Assembly (NCBI GenBank): GCA_027257055.1
Contig: JAPVLO010000059.1
Coordinates: 4,960,001-5,024,000, forward strand
Reading direction: 5' to 3'
DNA: 64,000 nucleotides
Source of the DNA: Cephalopachus bancanus
Taxonomy: Eukaryota; Chordata; Mammalia; Primates; Tarsiidae
Position numbers and translations under genes: made by a program. Positions 22,976 to 34,574 of the stretch are shown here, piece after piece; position 1 is the stretch's first letter, and each line of letters starts with the position of its first letter. A model generated the notes under the pieces. That model made no database searches. It saw only the letters and a program-made list of their open reading frames with translations, and had not been told where the DNA came from.

Positions 22976-23399
22976 TACCCAAAGATTAATTTTGGTATCT
23001 TTTTTCTCTTTGAACTATAGAAAGAAGAGCTGTTCATATTAACATGGACAAAGTCTAACCTTTTAAAGGATTCTTCTGCCCAAATCTATTCTTCATTTAT
23101 TCGAAAAAACCAACTTCCAGTGTGGATGCCTGCCTCCATAGACCGGAATTACTATCCAAAAGTCTTTCTTGCTGATCTTACCACAGTCTGGCTGCCTTCT
23201 GAAAAAAAAAAGAAAAAGAAAAATAAAAAACCCCCACAGACTCCTTTTTTCTTATGATAAGAAAATGAATTTCAATATTCCTTGAGCTATCTCTCAATAT
23301 CCCATTGGTAAAATGTGACCTAGTCCACAGATGTATTTCATGATCCATTTTAAATATGTTCTATCTTATTCCCTGAGTAAAGTCACCTCCCTAAAGACT

Positions 23400-23600
23400 T
23401 CTTATGTTTGTATAGTGCTTCACAGCTTGCAAAGCACTTTTGCTTTATATCATTTGATCTTGAGGAGAAAATAAGACAGGTCTTCTTTTTTAATAGACGA
23501 GAAGCTGACTTTCAGTAAGATGAAATTACTTATCCAAGTAAGATTCTAGAACTCAGAAAGGTAGGGCAAGGATTGGACATAGGCATTAGGATTTCAACAC
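23400..23600 (-). mobile_element. MIR fossil
   Basis: GTATAGTGCTTCACAGCTTG, GCAAAGCACTTTTGC, and GAAATTACTTATCCAAGTAA are in reverse-MIR order. Confidence 0.65.
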
Positions 23601-24334
23601 TTTTATAAATACGAACAGCGAATAAGATGAAAGTGGCTCTATGCCATTAATTTAGAGTAAGTTAGCCTTACATATAGATTCATCCTCATATCAGGATAAA
23701 CTTTGGCCCTCCTAGAAAATGGGCTGGCTGGTAACATGGCTATAGGTATTTGCAATAATGGTATAAATAACATAAATGCGGATCTTTTCTGTACTTAGCT
23801 ATTCCTGGCAAAATTACTATATTTTGATTTCCTGTCATTGTTTTCATTCATTGCTCCTTTCATTCGCAGCTGGTCTCTGTCAAGGATTCTCTTCCTTTCA
23901 TGCATTAAATTCCATTCCATTCAGAATCAACTTGAATCAAATACAACTGCAAGAGGTGCCTTTTAGACAATACAGAGACCATGTGCATGCTTTTGTTTGG
24001 AACACAAAAAGAACTGCCGTTGTTTGGATTACAAAAGCATCAAGATGGGGTATACATTCATTATGTAAATAGCGAAAGGGATTTCATGAAGAAGGAGGAA
24101 GGGCCAGATCCCATGGTGTATCAGGTCTCTTCCAATGCTAAAGGTCTATAATTTCATTATTCCAACAGAACCCAGTTGAGCCATTTTAATTTCTTAGAAA
24201 TTCCAAAGTTGTTTATTTTCTTACAGTGAATTTTACATTCAATAAACTTTGTGGTTTTAGATATAAACAAAAGCCAAATACAATGATGAGAGAGCAGAAA
24301 GTGTATGGTCGGAGCCAGAGAGGTATAGATATTG
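23601..24334. other. No recognised feature
   Basis: A 98-codon open frame (23776-24072) shows no recognisable domain. No repeat recognised. Confidence 0.4.
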
Positions 24335-24545
24335 GGGCATGGTGAAGAGTATGGACTTGAGGTCAGAGCTCTGAACTTCAGGTTCAAATTCCAATTTCTA
24401 GACATATGACCAAAAATATTATAATCTGGTGGCTAAGAATATGGGCACTTGTTTGTTTCCTGTTTTAGTCCCAGACCTTGATAATACCTGTATAGTGGCA
24501 TTATAATAAATATTTGCTTAATGAATAAATAAATGGATGAAAATT
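24335..24545 (+). mobile_element. Possible MIR fossil
   Basis: GGTTCAAATTCCAATTTCTA in a MIR-like position and a tail ending in ATTTGCTTAATGAATAAATA. Weak. Confidence 0.4.
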
Positions 24546-25329
24546 CCTGCTGTGGCATGTACCCAAAGCAGCCCACCTGTTGATGTGAAATGATGATTGC
24601 TCTTCTCTGTTCACAAGTTCCTGGCAATGCCTGAGAAAGGCAGAGAATAAAGAGAAATAATGAGCTCCTAGGTGTCATCAGTCCATAAACCCTTCATTCC
24701 CAGGAAAAGGAAATCAAGCTGTTCCCCCTCCCTTTGTGTTTCTGAACGCTCAGCTCTGGTCATTTCTCGTTTTCTTCAAGGCTGCCTGTGATATTCATCT
24801 GACCTGATTTCTTCTGTACAGTGTTGCAATTGATGATTAGCAGGCTTGCCCTTGCCTGAATTTGAAGAGATGGCTGAGACTTTTCTTACATAGAGTCTTA
24901 CCTCTTGCATGAACACAAACCCAGTTTACTGGCCCAGATGTAGAGAGTTGCATCGTCATTGGTGAAGTCAGATGCAGCCAGCACCAGAGGTCTGTGCTAA
25001 CTGTGAACGAGAAGGAAGAACAGCTGAGTGAGAAGCATAGTGACAGGCAGTACATCTTTCCTCTGGTGTTTCCTGTCCTGGGCCAGATCCCAGGCATTCT
25101 AGCAAAATCTCTGCACGATCTAGAGCTTCTGGAAATAGATAATCAAGGACAAGATTCTCTGCCCAGAAAATATTTAAATATTAAAGGGGTAGAGTCTTGT
25201 TGGATTTTCTGGGTTTCTTGAGGCTCAGTCTGTGCCCACTGGTTTCAGTCTGGGTTCTTTGCACTTTGAGTAAGCAGAGAGTGGGAAGCTCTCTCATAGT
25301 TATAGGGATAGAGGTCATAGGGCTGCTAT
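24546..25329. other. No recognised feature
   Basis: Somewhat GC-richer unique-looking DNA. Overlapping frames on both strands near 24.8-25.2 kb; nothing recognised. Confidence 0.4.
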
Positions 25330-25848
25330 GGGAAGAGGCCTAGAGCCACAGACAGCTATTGGCTATTATTTAATAATTGCCTGTGGGGTGCCAGGCACAT
25401 ATATTGCACCATATGTGATTGTGATAAACACAGAGGTGAGTCACCCAGATGTTGCTGCAACTGCTGGAAGTCCTGTTGGGAGACAGACCTCACTTGTCAG
25501 CCCTCTCAAGGACTTGCATTGGTTGCAGAGAGCTGCCTTCCCCAGGCTCATGGCCTTCTCTGCTGACTTACAACTAATGGATGATCAAAGAAAATCTATA
25601 AAGACTGGACCATTTCAACTCAGTTCAGGACAGCTTTGGCAGGCCATTTTGACTCTAGAGCTTCCTGTGGGGTCAGCCAAGGTGGGCATTGTACCTACAT
25701 GGCAGCTTGACTTCTTCTATCCAGTTCTGCTTTCTTCCCTTCCCTTCGACCAGTGTTTCTTCCAAGTACCCTCAATAAACATCCTATATGTTAAACTTTC
25801 TCTCAGAGCCTGCTTTAAAGAGAACCCAACCCATGACAGCAATGACAT
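25330..25848 (+). mobile_element. Possible LTR remnant, unnamed family
   Basis: Ends with CCTCAATAAACATCC (polyadenylation-type AATAAA), then CAGAGCCTGCTTTAAAGAGA and ACCCAACCCATGACAG, an arrangement typical of an LTR 3' end. It contains the longest open frame of the window (178 codons, 25328-25864), which spans the polyadenylation-like site, lacks known motifs and is most likely chance. Confidence 0.4.
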
Positions 25849-26234
25849 TAAAAATACGACATAACTTTTCTCTGCCTTACTTTACCACTACCCACCAAAA
25901 AGGAATGTGGACCTGCCTACCCAGTTTCTGTTTCTCAGCTCTCTGGAGAGGATCCCACCACTACCACAGACACAAACAAGGAAGAAGTAGTTGGGAAGGG
26001 AGAGGGTTGAGAGGATTTGGGGCAATGCAGACCTCATGCTAGGTGATTGGAGGACTGCTGAAGATTGAGCAGGAAGGAATTATTTCTTTCACAAATTGCT
26101 ACGTGAATTAAGAAACAAGCAAGCAACTTGTTGATTTGAAATTACTTTTCAATTGCTGAACTGTGTTCTTGGGCCATGACATTATTCTTAATCTGGATTA
26201 TGTGGGCCATTGCTTCAATAGGGTTGTAATTAAC
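25849..26234. other. No recognised feature
   Basis: Nothing recognised. Confidence 0.4.
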
Positions 26235-26310
26235 AACAATCTTTAGATTATGTATTATTATTTCCATTTTATAAGTAAAGAAACTGAGGCTAAAAGAAAT
26301 TGCATTCTAA
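26235..26310 (-). mobile_element. MIR fragment
   Basis: TTTCCATTTTATAAGTAAAG and AACTGAGGCTAAAAG: the central block of a reverse MIR. Confidence 0.55.
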
Positions 26311-26599
26311 AATCCATTTTGTTTCTTTGTGACCTTGAGCTATTCATTCTGGTTTTTTTGAACCTTGTAACTGAAGTATTAATCTTTTATAACAAAAAAG
26401 CAAGAAAATAAGCTAAATGTTGAAATTTGTTCCAATGTTAAGGTCCTCGATTATTTATGGAACTAAAATATAAAAGTATTCACTCCCATATTAATTATAA
26501 TATGATGATATGAAATTAATAGGGTAATTGCAAGATTAGTTTTACTACCTAAAGTATACTTACGTTATAGAGTTGGATTATCTTTAGTACTTTGTGAAA

Positions 26600-26750
26600 T
26601 ATGCAGGGATGTACTGTTTCCTTTGTTTACACTTGGAGAAACTAAGGCTCAGAGAAATCAAGTCATTAGTGAGAAGATCTTGCTGCTTAATATTAGATCC
26701 AGAACATAGACTCGGATTTCCTGATATTTCTTCTAGTACTTATCTCACAC
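26600..26750 (-). mobile_element. MIR fragment
   Basis: ACACTTGGAGAAACTAAGGC, TCAGAGAAATCAAGTCATTA and GATCCAGAACATAGACTCGG follow the reverse MIR. Confidence 0.6.
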
Positions 26751-26779
26751 TACTGCACCGATTCCCTTTGGCCTAATGT

Positions 26780-27205
26780 TTGGATATTAGTTATTCATTG
26801 CTATGTAACAAATTAACTTAAAACCTAGTGACTTACCATAACAAGTATTTGTAATTTCACAAACTTTCTTGGGGTTAAGGAGAGGCTTACCTGAGTGATC
26901 CTGGCTGCAAGCCTCCCTTGAGGTTGTTGTCCAGGGCTGCGGCTGTGAAGGCTTGACTAGAACTCTTCTAAGATGGCACCCTCTCTTGGCTGTTGACTGA
27001 AGGCCTTCATTTCTCACTGTCCATAGAAATTTCCCTAGGACTGTTCAAGTGGCCTCATAATGTGGCAGCTGACCTCCCCCAGGATGAGCAATTCAAGAGG
27101 AAGAGTGAGGAGAAAATTGAAGTGCCTTTACAACTTGGCTCAGAAATCACACATCATCACTTCCTCCATATTCTATTCATTAGTAATGATTTGCTAACTT
27201 CAACC
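26780..27205 (-). mobile_element. MLT1 (ERVL-MaLR) LTR
   Basis: TTAGTTATTCATTGCTATGT, AACCTAGTGACTTACCATAA, GGCTTGACTAGAACTCTTCT, CAGCTGACCTCCCCCAGGAT and AAATCACACATCATCACTTC run in the order of the reverse complement of an MLT1 LTR. Its outer (5') part is missing. MaLR elements are old non-coding relatives of ERVL. Confidence 0.82.
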
Positions 27206-27999
27206 CATATTTAAGAGGAATAGAATAAAACTCCAAATTTTGAAAGGAAGAGTGTCAAAGAATTTATGATGTGTTAAAACCACCATAGTCCTGCTCTTTT
27301 AGTGGCCTAAAAATTCCCTATTACAAGTGGGAAGTGTTTTTTTAGAAAACTCAAGCCAGAAGAATGAACCAAGCTGGAAAAATGTTATTGCATGAGAAGT
27401 TTATGCAGATGTCACATAAGATTTAAGAGTCCCTTATTTCTTGGCCTTGTTGGCTTATAAAAAAACATTCAGAGAATGCCATAATAATAATGCAATGGCG
27501 GAGGACATCTACAGGTTTTGCCTGCCAAGGATTCATTCTTCTTTCTTGTAATTTTGCCTTGGAGAACCTCCATTCACTTCTATCAGTCCACGGGGAACTG
27601 ATTATTTGAATCCCCTTCCTTCAATTCCTGAGGTGGGCATGTGACCCAGGCCTGACCCATAAGCATATTCCATTACACCGGCCATAATAATAGATACTCA
27701 ACAGGTATAAAATTAACACAGCATCAATGAGAGTTCAAATTTTGTTGAAACTATTGGGAATAATAGTTTTCTTTCTACAGGGTTTCATATGCTTATTCTA
27801 TCATATCAGCAGAGTTTGCTTGAGAATGAAGTCAGCACAGAGGAGAAATGGTGCCAAGATTTGGAGAGAGCGATTCTTGGTGGGATCATTCATTGCATCT
27901 TGAAAATTCAGCATGACTCAGACCAGCTCTATCTCTGGATTTTTAAAATCACATGCCAATGAAATCTCTATTTTAGTGGCAATCAAAAATCTTCATATA
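27206..27999. other. Unclassified, perhaps an old repeat
   Basis: The part around 27590-27950 (GTGGGCATGTGACCCAGGCC, AATGAAGTCAGCACAGAGGA) resembles a dispersed primate repeat whose family I cannot name. The rest shows nothing. Confidence 0.3.
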
Positions 28000-28245
28000 T
28001 GATTACAAGTAATAATACCTATCTCTTATTGAGTATTTGTTGTATGTCAGGACCTTACTATCATTTCATTTATTTCTTAAAATAATAGCATTTTGAGGGA
28101 GATGTGTTATTCGCTTCTACAGATGGGGCTCAGAGAGAGTGAGGAACTTGTCAGCAATCATCCTTCTAAAGAAGAGAGATTAGAATTAGAAGCAAGTCTT
28201 GTATGACTAGGTAGCCACATTCTTAGCACTGTGCTGCCTTGCCCA
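28000..28245 (-). mobile_element. MIR SINE fossil
   Basis: TTATTGAGTATTTGTTGTAT, CTACAGATGGGGCTCAGAGA and GAGGAACTTGTCAGCAATCA in reverse-MIR order. Confidence 0.7.
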
Positions 28246-28284
28246 TGTTTACTGCAGACATTTTTAAGACTTACTGAGACAATC

Positions 28285-28510
28285 AGTTAGGTAAGAGTAG
28301 TAATTACTACCAATTACTCAGAGCCTGGTCCTATACTAAGCTTACATGCATTATCTCATTCAGTCCTCACCTTTCCCTTAAGATAGGAATATTACCATGT
28401 TCATTTCACAGATGAGGAAACCAAGGACCAGAACAGTTAGGCAAATTGTTTAAGATTATACAGCTAGTAAACTCAGAGCTGGGTTTTGTCCCAGGCATAT
28501 CTGACAAGAG
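28285..28510 (-). mobile_element. MIR SINE, near full length
   Basis: TTATCTCATTCAGTCCTCAC, TTTCACAGATGAGGAAACCA, TACAGCTAGTAAACTCAGAG and CTGGGTTTTGTCCCAGGCAT: a well preserved reverse MIR, tandem with the preceding one. Confidence 0.85.
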
Positions 28511-29049
28511 TCCACACATATTTGCTTGAATTTCAACCAAGATTGAACAATTAACAGAGTACATAGGTATTTAAAAAAGAACACCAGGATCCATTTCAGG
28601 ATGGATTTGCAAATAATTCCTCTCCTTCTGTTAGGGTGACCAATTCATCTTGGTTTTCCCAGTTTTAAAACAAAAAGGTAGGTGAGCTGTTCACCCTACC
28701 TGCCACAGACAGTGACAATGAGAGGACTAGGACATTTGTTCTTGCTTGGTAGATATTTAAAAAGAGGGAATTTGGGCATGGAGACTCCTTGCCACCCAAT
28801 CCTCAGAAACAAGAGACCTGCTTTCAGGATTAAGGGATGTAAGAGACCAAGAGAAGCCTGATTGTCTTCATAGCTTATCCATGGAAAGAACTTGAAGTGT
28901 TGAAACTGGGAATGTTCCAGTGATAAAGATGCCCTAAACAGAAGTCGTGCTTTAATTAATCAGCACTTTCAGTCCCAGTAGGTGGTGGCTGTTGTCAATA
29001 AATGTGTCTTGTGAAGTGGGAACATTTCTTCAGACTAGCTGTGGGTGGT
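28511..29049. other. No recognised feature
   Basis: The block GTTAGGGTGACCAATTCATC near 28632 may be the start of a DNA-transposon remnant, but it is too short to call. Nothing else. Confidence 0.35.
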
Positions 29050-29215
29050 AGACAGAGTAAAGATCATGGAGTCTAAAGTCTTAGGTTTGCACCCAGCTCT
29101 GCCACTAACTCCAGTGGAACCTCTGGGCCTTGGTTTCCTTAGTCCTTAAAATGGAGTGAGTAGTGAACACTTTACAGCTTTGTAGTGCAGATTAATGACT
29201 TAACATGCAACATTG
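29050..29215 (+). mobile_element. MIR SINE fossil
   Basis: CACCCAGCTCTGCCACTAAC, CTTGGTTTCCTTAGTCC and AAATGGAGTGAGTAG: clear sense-strand MIR. Confidence 0.82.
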
Positions 29216-29338
29216 CTTTGGATGCTGATATGTTCCCAAATAAAATGAATTCTGCTAATGATGATTTCTTTCTCTGTGTTCAAATTTTAAAAGTACTGAG
29301 GAGAATCTGATAAACTGATTGGCAACAGTACTAGAATT

Positions 29339-29425
29339 TTTTTTTAAGATGTGGGGTACAATTCAGGATTGGTACATAAGTGGTCATCGTATAGTTAAAG
29401 TTTGGGTACCCTTATTGATGATGAT
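29339..29425 (-). mobile_element. Very short L1 3' end
   Basis: TTTTTTTAAGATGTGGGGTA then CAATTCAGGATTGGTACA and AAGTGGTCATCGTATAG: only about 85 bp of the lineage-specific L1 3' terminus, on the minus strand. Confidence 0.85.
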
Positions 29426-29584
29426 TTTTTAAAAATTGCATCTCCTTGATATCAATAACTGTCTAGCTTATAGTCTCATTTCTGTTTTTAACTATGCCAC
29501 TTTTAAATGATTCCCTCCAAAGACTAACAATTTGCAAAAACTGGGAATACTGTAGGAATATTATCTCTTGAAAAGTCCGTGTCC

Positions 29585-30390
29585 TTGAACAGACACTACT
29601 CAAAGGAAGACTTATAAGCAGCCAACAAACATATAAGAAAATGCTCAGTTTCATTAACCATAAGAGGAAAGCAAATAAAAACTACAGTTCGATACCACCT
29701 CACACCTGTCAGGATGGCTAACCTTAAAAAGTAAAAAACCAACAGGGGTTAATGAGGCTGTGGAGAAAAGAGAATGCTTCTACACTGACAGTGGGAAAGT
29801 AACCTTTGTAGAAAACAGTGCATCATTTTCTCAAGGAGCTAAAAATTGAACTACTATATGACATGGAAATTCCACCCAGAGGAACATAAATCACTCTATC
29901 AAAAAGACACCTACACACATATGTTTATTGCAACACTATTCACAATATCAAAAACATAGAACCATCCAGATGCCCATTGGAAGTAGAATGAATAAAGAAA
30001 ATGTAATACGTATGCAAGATGGAATATTATAAAACCTTAAAGAAGAATGAAATAATATCCTTTGCAGCAACATGGATGCAGTTGAAGACCATCATTCTAC
30101 GTGAATTATCACAGAAACTAAAAGTTGAATATGTCGTGTTCTCACCCGTAAGTGGGCCCTAAATGTCGAGCATGTGAGCACAAAGATGGGACAAAAAAAT
30201 GCTGGGCACTACCAAAGAAGGGAAGGAAAGAGGAAAATAAAGGGCACACAACCATCATTGGGTACCGTGTCCACTAGAAGAGGAGGAGAGGGTTCACTAG
30301 ACGCCCAAACCTCACCTACACAAAATTTACCTATGTAGCAAATCCTCACATATACCCCACAACTCCAAAACAAGTAAATAAACAAAAGCC
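29585..30390 (+). mobile_element. 5'-truncated L1, ORF2 end and 3' UTR
   Basis: Sense-strand ORF2 C-terminal region (CACTACTCAAAGGAAGACTT, CTCACACCTGTCAGGATGGC, ACATGGATGCAGTTGAAGAC) and 3' UTR ending GCAAATCCTCACATATACCC. Frames are broken throughout. The terminus differs from both human L1PA and the CTGAATT-type tail, so this is another, probably older, subfamily. Confidence 0.9.
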
Positions 30391-30391
30391 T

Positions 30392-30960
30392 ATGTCCTAG
30401 TCCCTAAAACCTGTGATTATGTTATATTACATGGCAAAGGAGACAAAGTTGCAAATAGAATTAAAATTGGTCGGGGCGGAAGTGGCAGCAGTGGGAAACT
30501 GCTGAGGGGAGCAGTGCACCTCATCAGCAAGGGTATAATGAACATTTGTGTACCTACCTAACCCTGAATTATACCCCACATATTTAAAATAAAAAATTTA
30601 TCAAAAAAATAATTATATTGGTAATAAGCTGACATTTACAAGGACTTTTAAATATTGGAAGAGTAAGTAGAAGAATACATTTCAGAGTGATGCAACATAG
30701 GAGAAATGTGACTAGTCATTTTTGGCTTTGTTGATGGAGGAAGGGGATTAGAGGCAGCCTCTAGAAGTGGAAAAGGCAAGGAAATGGAATCTTCTCCAGA
30801 GGGTCCAGAAGGAACATTGTCCTGGAAACACCTTGATTTTAGCTCACTGAGACCCACTGTAGACTCCTGAACCCCAGTATTGTTAGGATAATCATTCTGT
30901 GTCACTTTAAGTCACTAAATTTGTAATAATTATTACAGCAGCAATAAAAAACTAATACAT
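30392..30960 (+). mobile_element. MLT1 (ERVL-MaLR) LTR, split by L1
   Basis: 5' part 30392-30471 (CTATGTCCTAGTCCCTAAAA, TACATGGCAAAGGAGACAAA) and 3' part 30611-30960 (AAACACCTTGATTTTAGCTC, TTTAAGTCACTAAATTTG, AAAAAACTAATACAT). The two parts join smoothly in the MLT1 order once the inserted L1 tail is removed. Confidence 0.88.
30472..30610 (+). mobile_element. L1 3' tail inserted in MLT1
   Basis: About 139 bp ending CTAACCCTGAATTATACCCC and an A-rich tail. Flanked by an imperfect TSD: AATTAAAATTGGT (30459-30471) and AATTATATTGGT (30611-30622). Severely 5'-truncated member of the lineage-specific family. Confidence 0.9.
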
Positions 30961-31167
30961 TCTCTTATTAAAGTAATCCAGAAGAAATAAATGTAGGATT
31001 ATCATGAGACGTGAAGTCGTCATGCCTTTACTCATTGGGAGACAGAGCTTTTACTTGTAGTTCTCTGGGAAGCCTGGAGTGAGCTGTTTAAGAACTTATG
31101 GCATCATGTAGCATCTCTCCTAGGCAATTGTAATCCATAGGAAGACAGTAAGACCTCTTTGAAGGTT

Positions 31168-31200
31168 TATATATATATATATATATACATATATATATAA
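31168..31200. repeat. (TA)n microsatellite
   Basis: Tandem AT dinucleotides with one CA interruption. Confidence 0.95.
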
Positions 31201-31221
31201 TCTCCCATTTCATTCCTAGTA

Positions 31222-31708
31222 TATTAGTTTTTTATATCAATATTTTTTATTTTGATATTGTTGGGTACAGTTAAAAGGGTTAGGTATACAAATATGCTTC
31301 ATTCAGGCACCCTTGTTGATAAAGGGTGTTTCCCCATCCCCAGACAGATATTACTACCGTTAATCCCACCTCCCTTCCCACCACTGTCAGTCCTTTTCTT
31401 ATAGTATTACAATGGATGTTCAAGGTCCACTATATGAGTGAGAACATGTGATACTCAGATTTCTGTGAGAGGTCACTCAGTATTATAGACTCGGTTCCAT
31501 CCAGGTTGCTGCAAAATTCATGATTTTGTTCTTTTTTATGGCTGCATAGTATTCCACTGTGTATATGTACCACATTTTTTTAATCCAGTCCTCTTTTGAT
31601 GGACAGCATGGTTGATTCCAGGTTCTTGCTATTGTGAACAACGCTGCAATAAACATACGTGTGCAGGTATCTTTTCCATAGAGTGATTTGAGTTCTTCAG
31701 GGTATGTA
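31222..31708 (-). mobile_element. 5'-truncated L1, lineage-specific family
   Basis: Reverse 3' UTR (GTTAGGTATACAAATATGC, ACCTCCCTTCCCACCACTGT) and the antisense end of ORF2 (TATGGCTGCATAGTATTCCA, CTGCAATAAACATACGTGTG). Same family as 4768-5713, more diverged at the 3' end. Confidence 0.9.
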
Positions 31709-31864
31709 TTACTTTTAAAGTCATCTAAATTATTCTTGGTCTCTCCTCTATAGGTTGACTGAAACCAGTGTTTGAGAATAAATTACAAGGCAGCTCATGT
31801 TTCCTGTGAGTTGTTTCGAAATGCTGAAATGTGGTATTTCTTCTCTAAGGAAGAGGCAGTCTAG

Positions 31865-32035
31865 CAAAATAGCAAAAAAACTGTGATTTGGAATTACATT
31901 ACCAAGGGTTAAATTGTGCCCCTGCCACTTACAACCTGTATGGCCTTTTGTAAGTTTCATAGCATCCCCAAGAGTGTTTCTTTCTTGAAAAAAATTAGGC
32001 TGATTAGAATATCTCCATGAAGACTTAGGGATATT
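31865..32035 (+). mobile_element. MIR fossil
   Basis: GTTAAATTGTGCCCCTGCCA, CTTACAACCTGTATGGCC and a shortened tail. Moderately clear. Confidence 0.6.
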
Positions 32036-32045
32036 AAGCAAAATA

Positions 32046-32484
32046 ATGAAAGTAAAAGGTTTTGCATGAGGCCTACCTCGTGGTAAATTCTCCAGAAATA
32101 TGAACTATTTTACCATTGCCCATTTCTGATCCAAAAAAAATACAGAAGGAAAGAATCAAAGCACCCAGAATGCTGAATGTCCAGTGAGAGGACAGGTCCA
32201 CCAGGATAGTCAGAGTCTGACAGTGAAACCCAGAAAATGAAGGAGGTAGGAAAATACTGACTTTATTGTTGGCAGATCTTTACAATGTGGTTGACTCAAT
32301 TAAAGGCTTGCTCACACTGCCATTCTTTCCAAACATATCAATACCTGTGTTTAAGGACCAGCCAGTGAGGTGCTTATGTGCAGTAAGTAATTATTAAAAT
32401 TCATCTGTGGCCCTGAATAGTAGTTTTTTACTGAAAGTCTTTTTGGTTTAAGCAGGTCCAAGGGTTTTATTGGGCCTTTCCTAA
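32046..32484. other. No recognised feature
   Basis: Unique-looking sequence. Nothing recognised. Confidence 0.4.
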
Positions 32485-32699
32485 CTTAGTGGGCAGGAGA
32501 GGGGTTTTGGAGTCACACAGACTTGAATTCAGATCTCTATTCTGCCACTTTCCAACTGCTCCACTTCTTTGTCTATGGAAGGGAGTTAATGTTACCTACC
32601 TCCCAGAGATCTTTTTAGGATTAACTGTGACTTGAGGGTGAGAGACTTGAACAGCACCAGGTAGAGCTTGTCATAGTCATCGTTATGTATTATTGGGAT
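32485..32699 (+). mobile_element. MIR SINE fossil
   Basis: GGAGTCACACAGACTTGAAT, CTCTATTCTGCCACTTTCCA, CCAGAGATCTTTTTAGGATT: clear sense-strand MIR. Confidence 0.8.
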
Positions 32700-32885
32700 T
32701 ATTTGGGATCAGAAGGCTTAATTCTAGTTCTGGCTCCATTACATAGTATCATTATGGAGGAATTCCTAAACTGATTCTGAGGTTGTTCCTCCTTCTTTAC
32801 AAAGAGAATGATAAAATGATCATCTCATGAGGCTGATGTGTGTATCAGATGAGACAATGCTTGGATATAAAAATCTAATGTTTTG
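32700..32885 (+). mobile_element. MIR SINE fossil, tandem with previous
   Basis: TCTAGTTCTGGCTCCATTAC, then CATGAGGCTGATGTGTGTAT. A second, more diverged MIR directly after the first. Confidence 0.6.
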
Positions 32886-33234
32886 ATTCAATTAGAATAT
32901 AAATTTTCCTACTTGTGAAAAAAAGACCCTGTCATCCCCATTTCTCTCTCCTATTGGCCTGCCTCAGTGAATGGCACATCTACCATTGATTTGTGTTAAG
33001 GTAGCAAAATGCTACTAGCACTATCCCATGGATAATACCTCATGACACAGGTGGAGATTTGATGTTAAGTGTAGAGAGAAGATGAGGTAAACAGACAATT
33101 GGTGGCCTCCTCTGTAACAGGTAGAACTTAGATTCTGAATTCTATCAGTAGAGATCCATCAGCATGAGTAGCATAAGGGCCTAAGTATACAATGAACTAC
33201 TCAGGAATAACCTCATCTGTGCCTGGCTCTAAGT
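32886..33234. other. No recognised feature
   Basis: Nothing recognised. Confidence 0.4.
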
Positions 33235-33430
33235 CACTCACATTCCACAAATAATCCCAGTTAACCTCCACAATTATTTTGAAATAAATAATAACTTTCC
33301 TCACTTTTTAGCAGAGAAAATGGAGGCCCAGAAATGTTATGCAAACTATCCAAGATCACCCAGAGAGCAAAGAGTAGACCTAGGATGCATTCTGGCTCCA
33401 AAGTTGATGCTCTTTCCACTCATCTAACTT
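33235..33430 (-). mobile_element. MIR SINE, near full length
   Basis: GCAGAGAAAATGGAGGCCCA, CAAGATCACCCAGAGAGCAA and CTGATGCTCTTTCCACTC-like end in reverse order. Confidence 0.8.
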
Positions 33431-33608
33431 GTATCCCTGAAGTTCCAGTTTGATGATCTCATGACTCTTTTGAGACCCAGATTAGCTGAGACACTAATAG
33501 GATTGAATAGTATAAATATTAAATAGTATAAATGTAACTGCTTAAACCTTTAGAGAAAACTTTTGAGGTACTGAGAGTCTTACAATAATCTTAGAATAGC
33601 TCAATTAA

Positions 33609-33822
33609 TATTCCAACTTTTTTTATCCAGCCCACTTTTGATGCACATGTTCCATGTTTTTGCTGCTGGGAGTGTGGGGGAGGGACACATAACACTAATA
33701 AAGGCACCTGATTCCAAACCAGGCAAAGTGGAGGACCAATGGGAATCCCAATCCCACCTGTACAATGAACACTTATGTACTTTACTCTGAATTGCACCCC
33801 ACATCTTTAAAATTAAAAAAAA
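33609..33822 (+). mobile_element. Twin-primed (5'-inverted) L1
   Basis: The first ~55 bp (TTTTTTATCCAGCCCACTTT, CCATGTTTTTGCT) are antisense L1 ORF2 end. From about 33665 the sequence switches to sense L1 3' UTR (GGCACCTGATTCCAAACCAG, CTGAATTGCACCCCACATC) and an A-tail. The TSD AGCTCAATTAA (33598-33608) / AGCTCACTTAA (33823-33833) brackets the whole unit, so this is one insertion with a 5' inversion. Confidence 0.9.
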
Positions 33823-34561
33823 AGCTCACTTAACAAGTTTCATGGATTGTGGTGTACAACCACTGACATATTTCCATTTGGCATCTCCCAAGGCATATTT
33901 CATAAATTACTACATTATTATTATTATTAACAACACTAGAACTACAACTATCATAATTAAACCACACTTAAACAAACAACCATAATTCAAATTTATAGAG
34001 AACTTTTTAATAAGCCAAGCATTGTTAAATGATTTAAATGGACTATCTCATTAAAAACTTAAGATATCCCATATTTGTGGATTGAAAGAATGAATATCAA
34101 AATGTCCATCCTAACCAAAGAGATCTACAGAGTCAAGGCAATCCCTACCAAAATCCCAATTGCATTTTTTTCTCAGAAATAGAAAAAAAAATCCTAAAAT
34201 GTTTATGGAACTATAAATGATGCTGAATTGCCAAAGAAATCTTGAGCAAGAACAAAGCTGGAGGCATCACATTTCCTGATTTCAAACTATATTATAAAGC
34301 TATAGTAATTAAAGCAGTATGACACTGATATAAGAACAGATGCATAGATCAATGTAACAGAATAGAAAGCCATGAAATAAACCCACACATGTAGTCAACT
34401 AATCTTTGATAAAGGTACCAAAGAAATAGGAAAAAGATAGTCTCTTTAATAATAGTCTCGTTATTTTCATTTAACTTTTAACTCTTTGACCTTATACAAA
34501 ACACTAAAAATGAATTAAAGACTTAAACAGAAGACTTGAAATCATAAAACTCCTAAAAAAC

Positions 34562-34574
34562 GGGGGGGGGGGGG
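34562..34574. repeat. G13 homopolymer
   Basis: Thirteen consecutive G in the ORF2 region, followed by CGGGG, where related L1s carry an A/G-mixed stretch. Confidence 0.95.

Noticed and set aside
25328..25864. 178-codon open frame, the longest in the window
   Set aside because: It lies on an LTR-like remnant and runs through a polyadenylation-type AATAAA. No domain, signal or family motif is visible.
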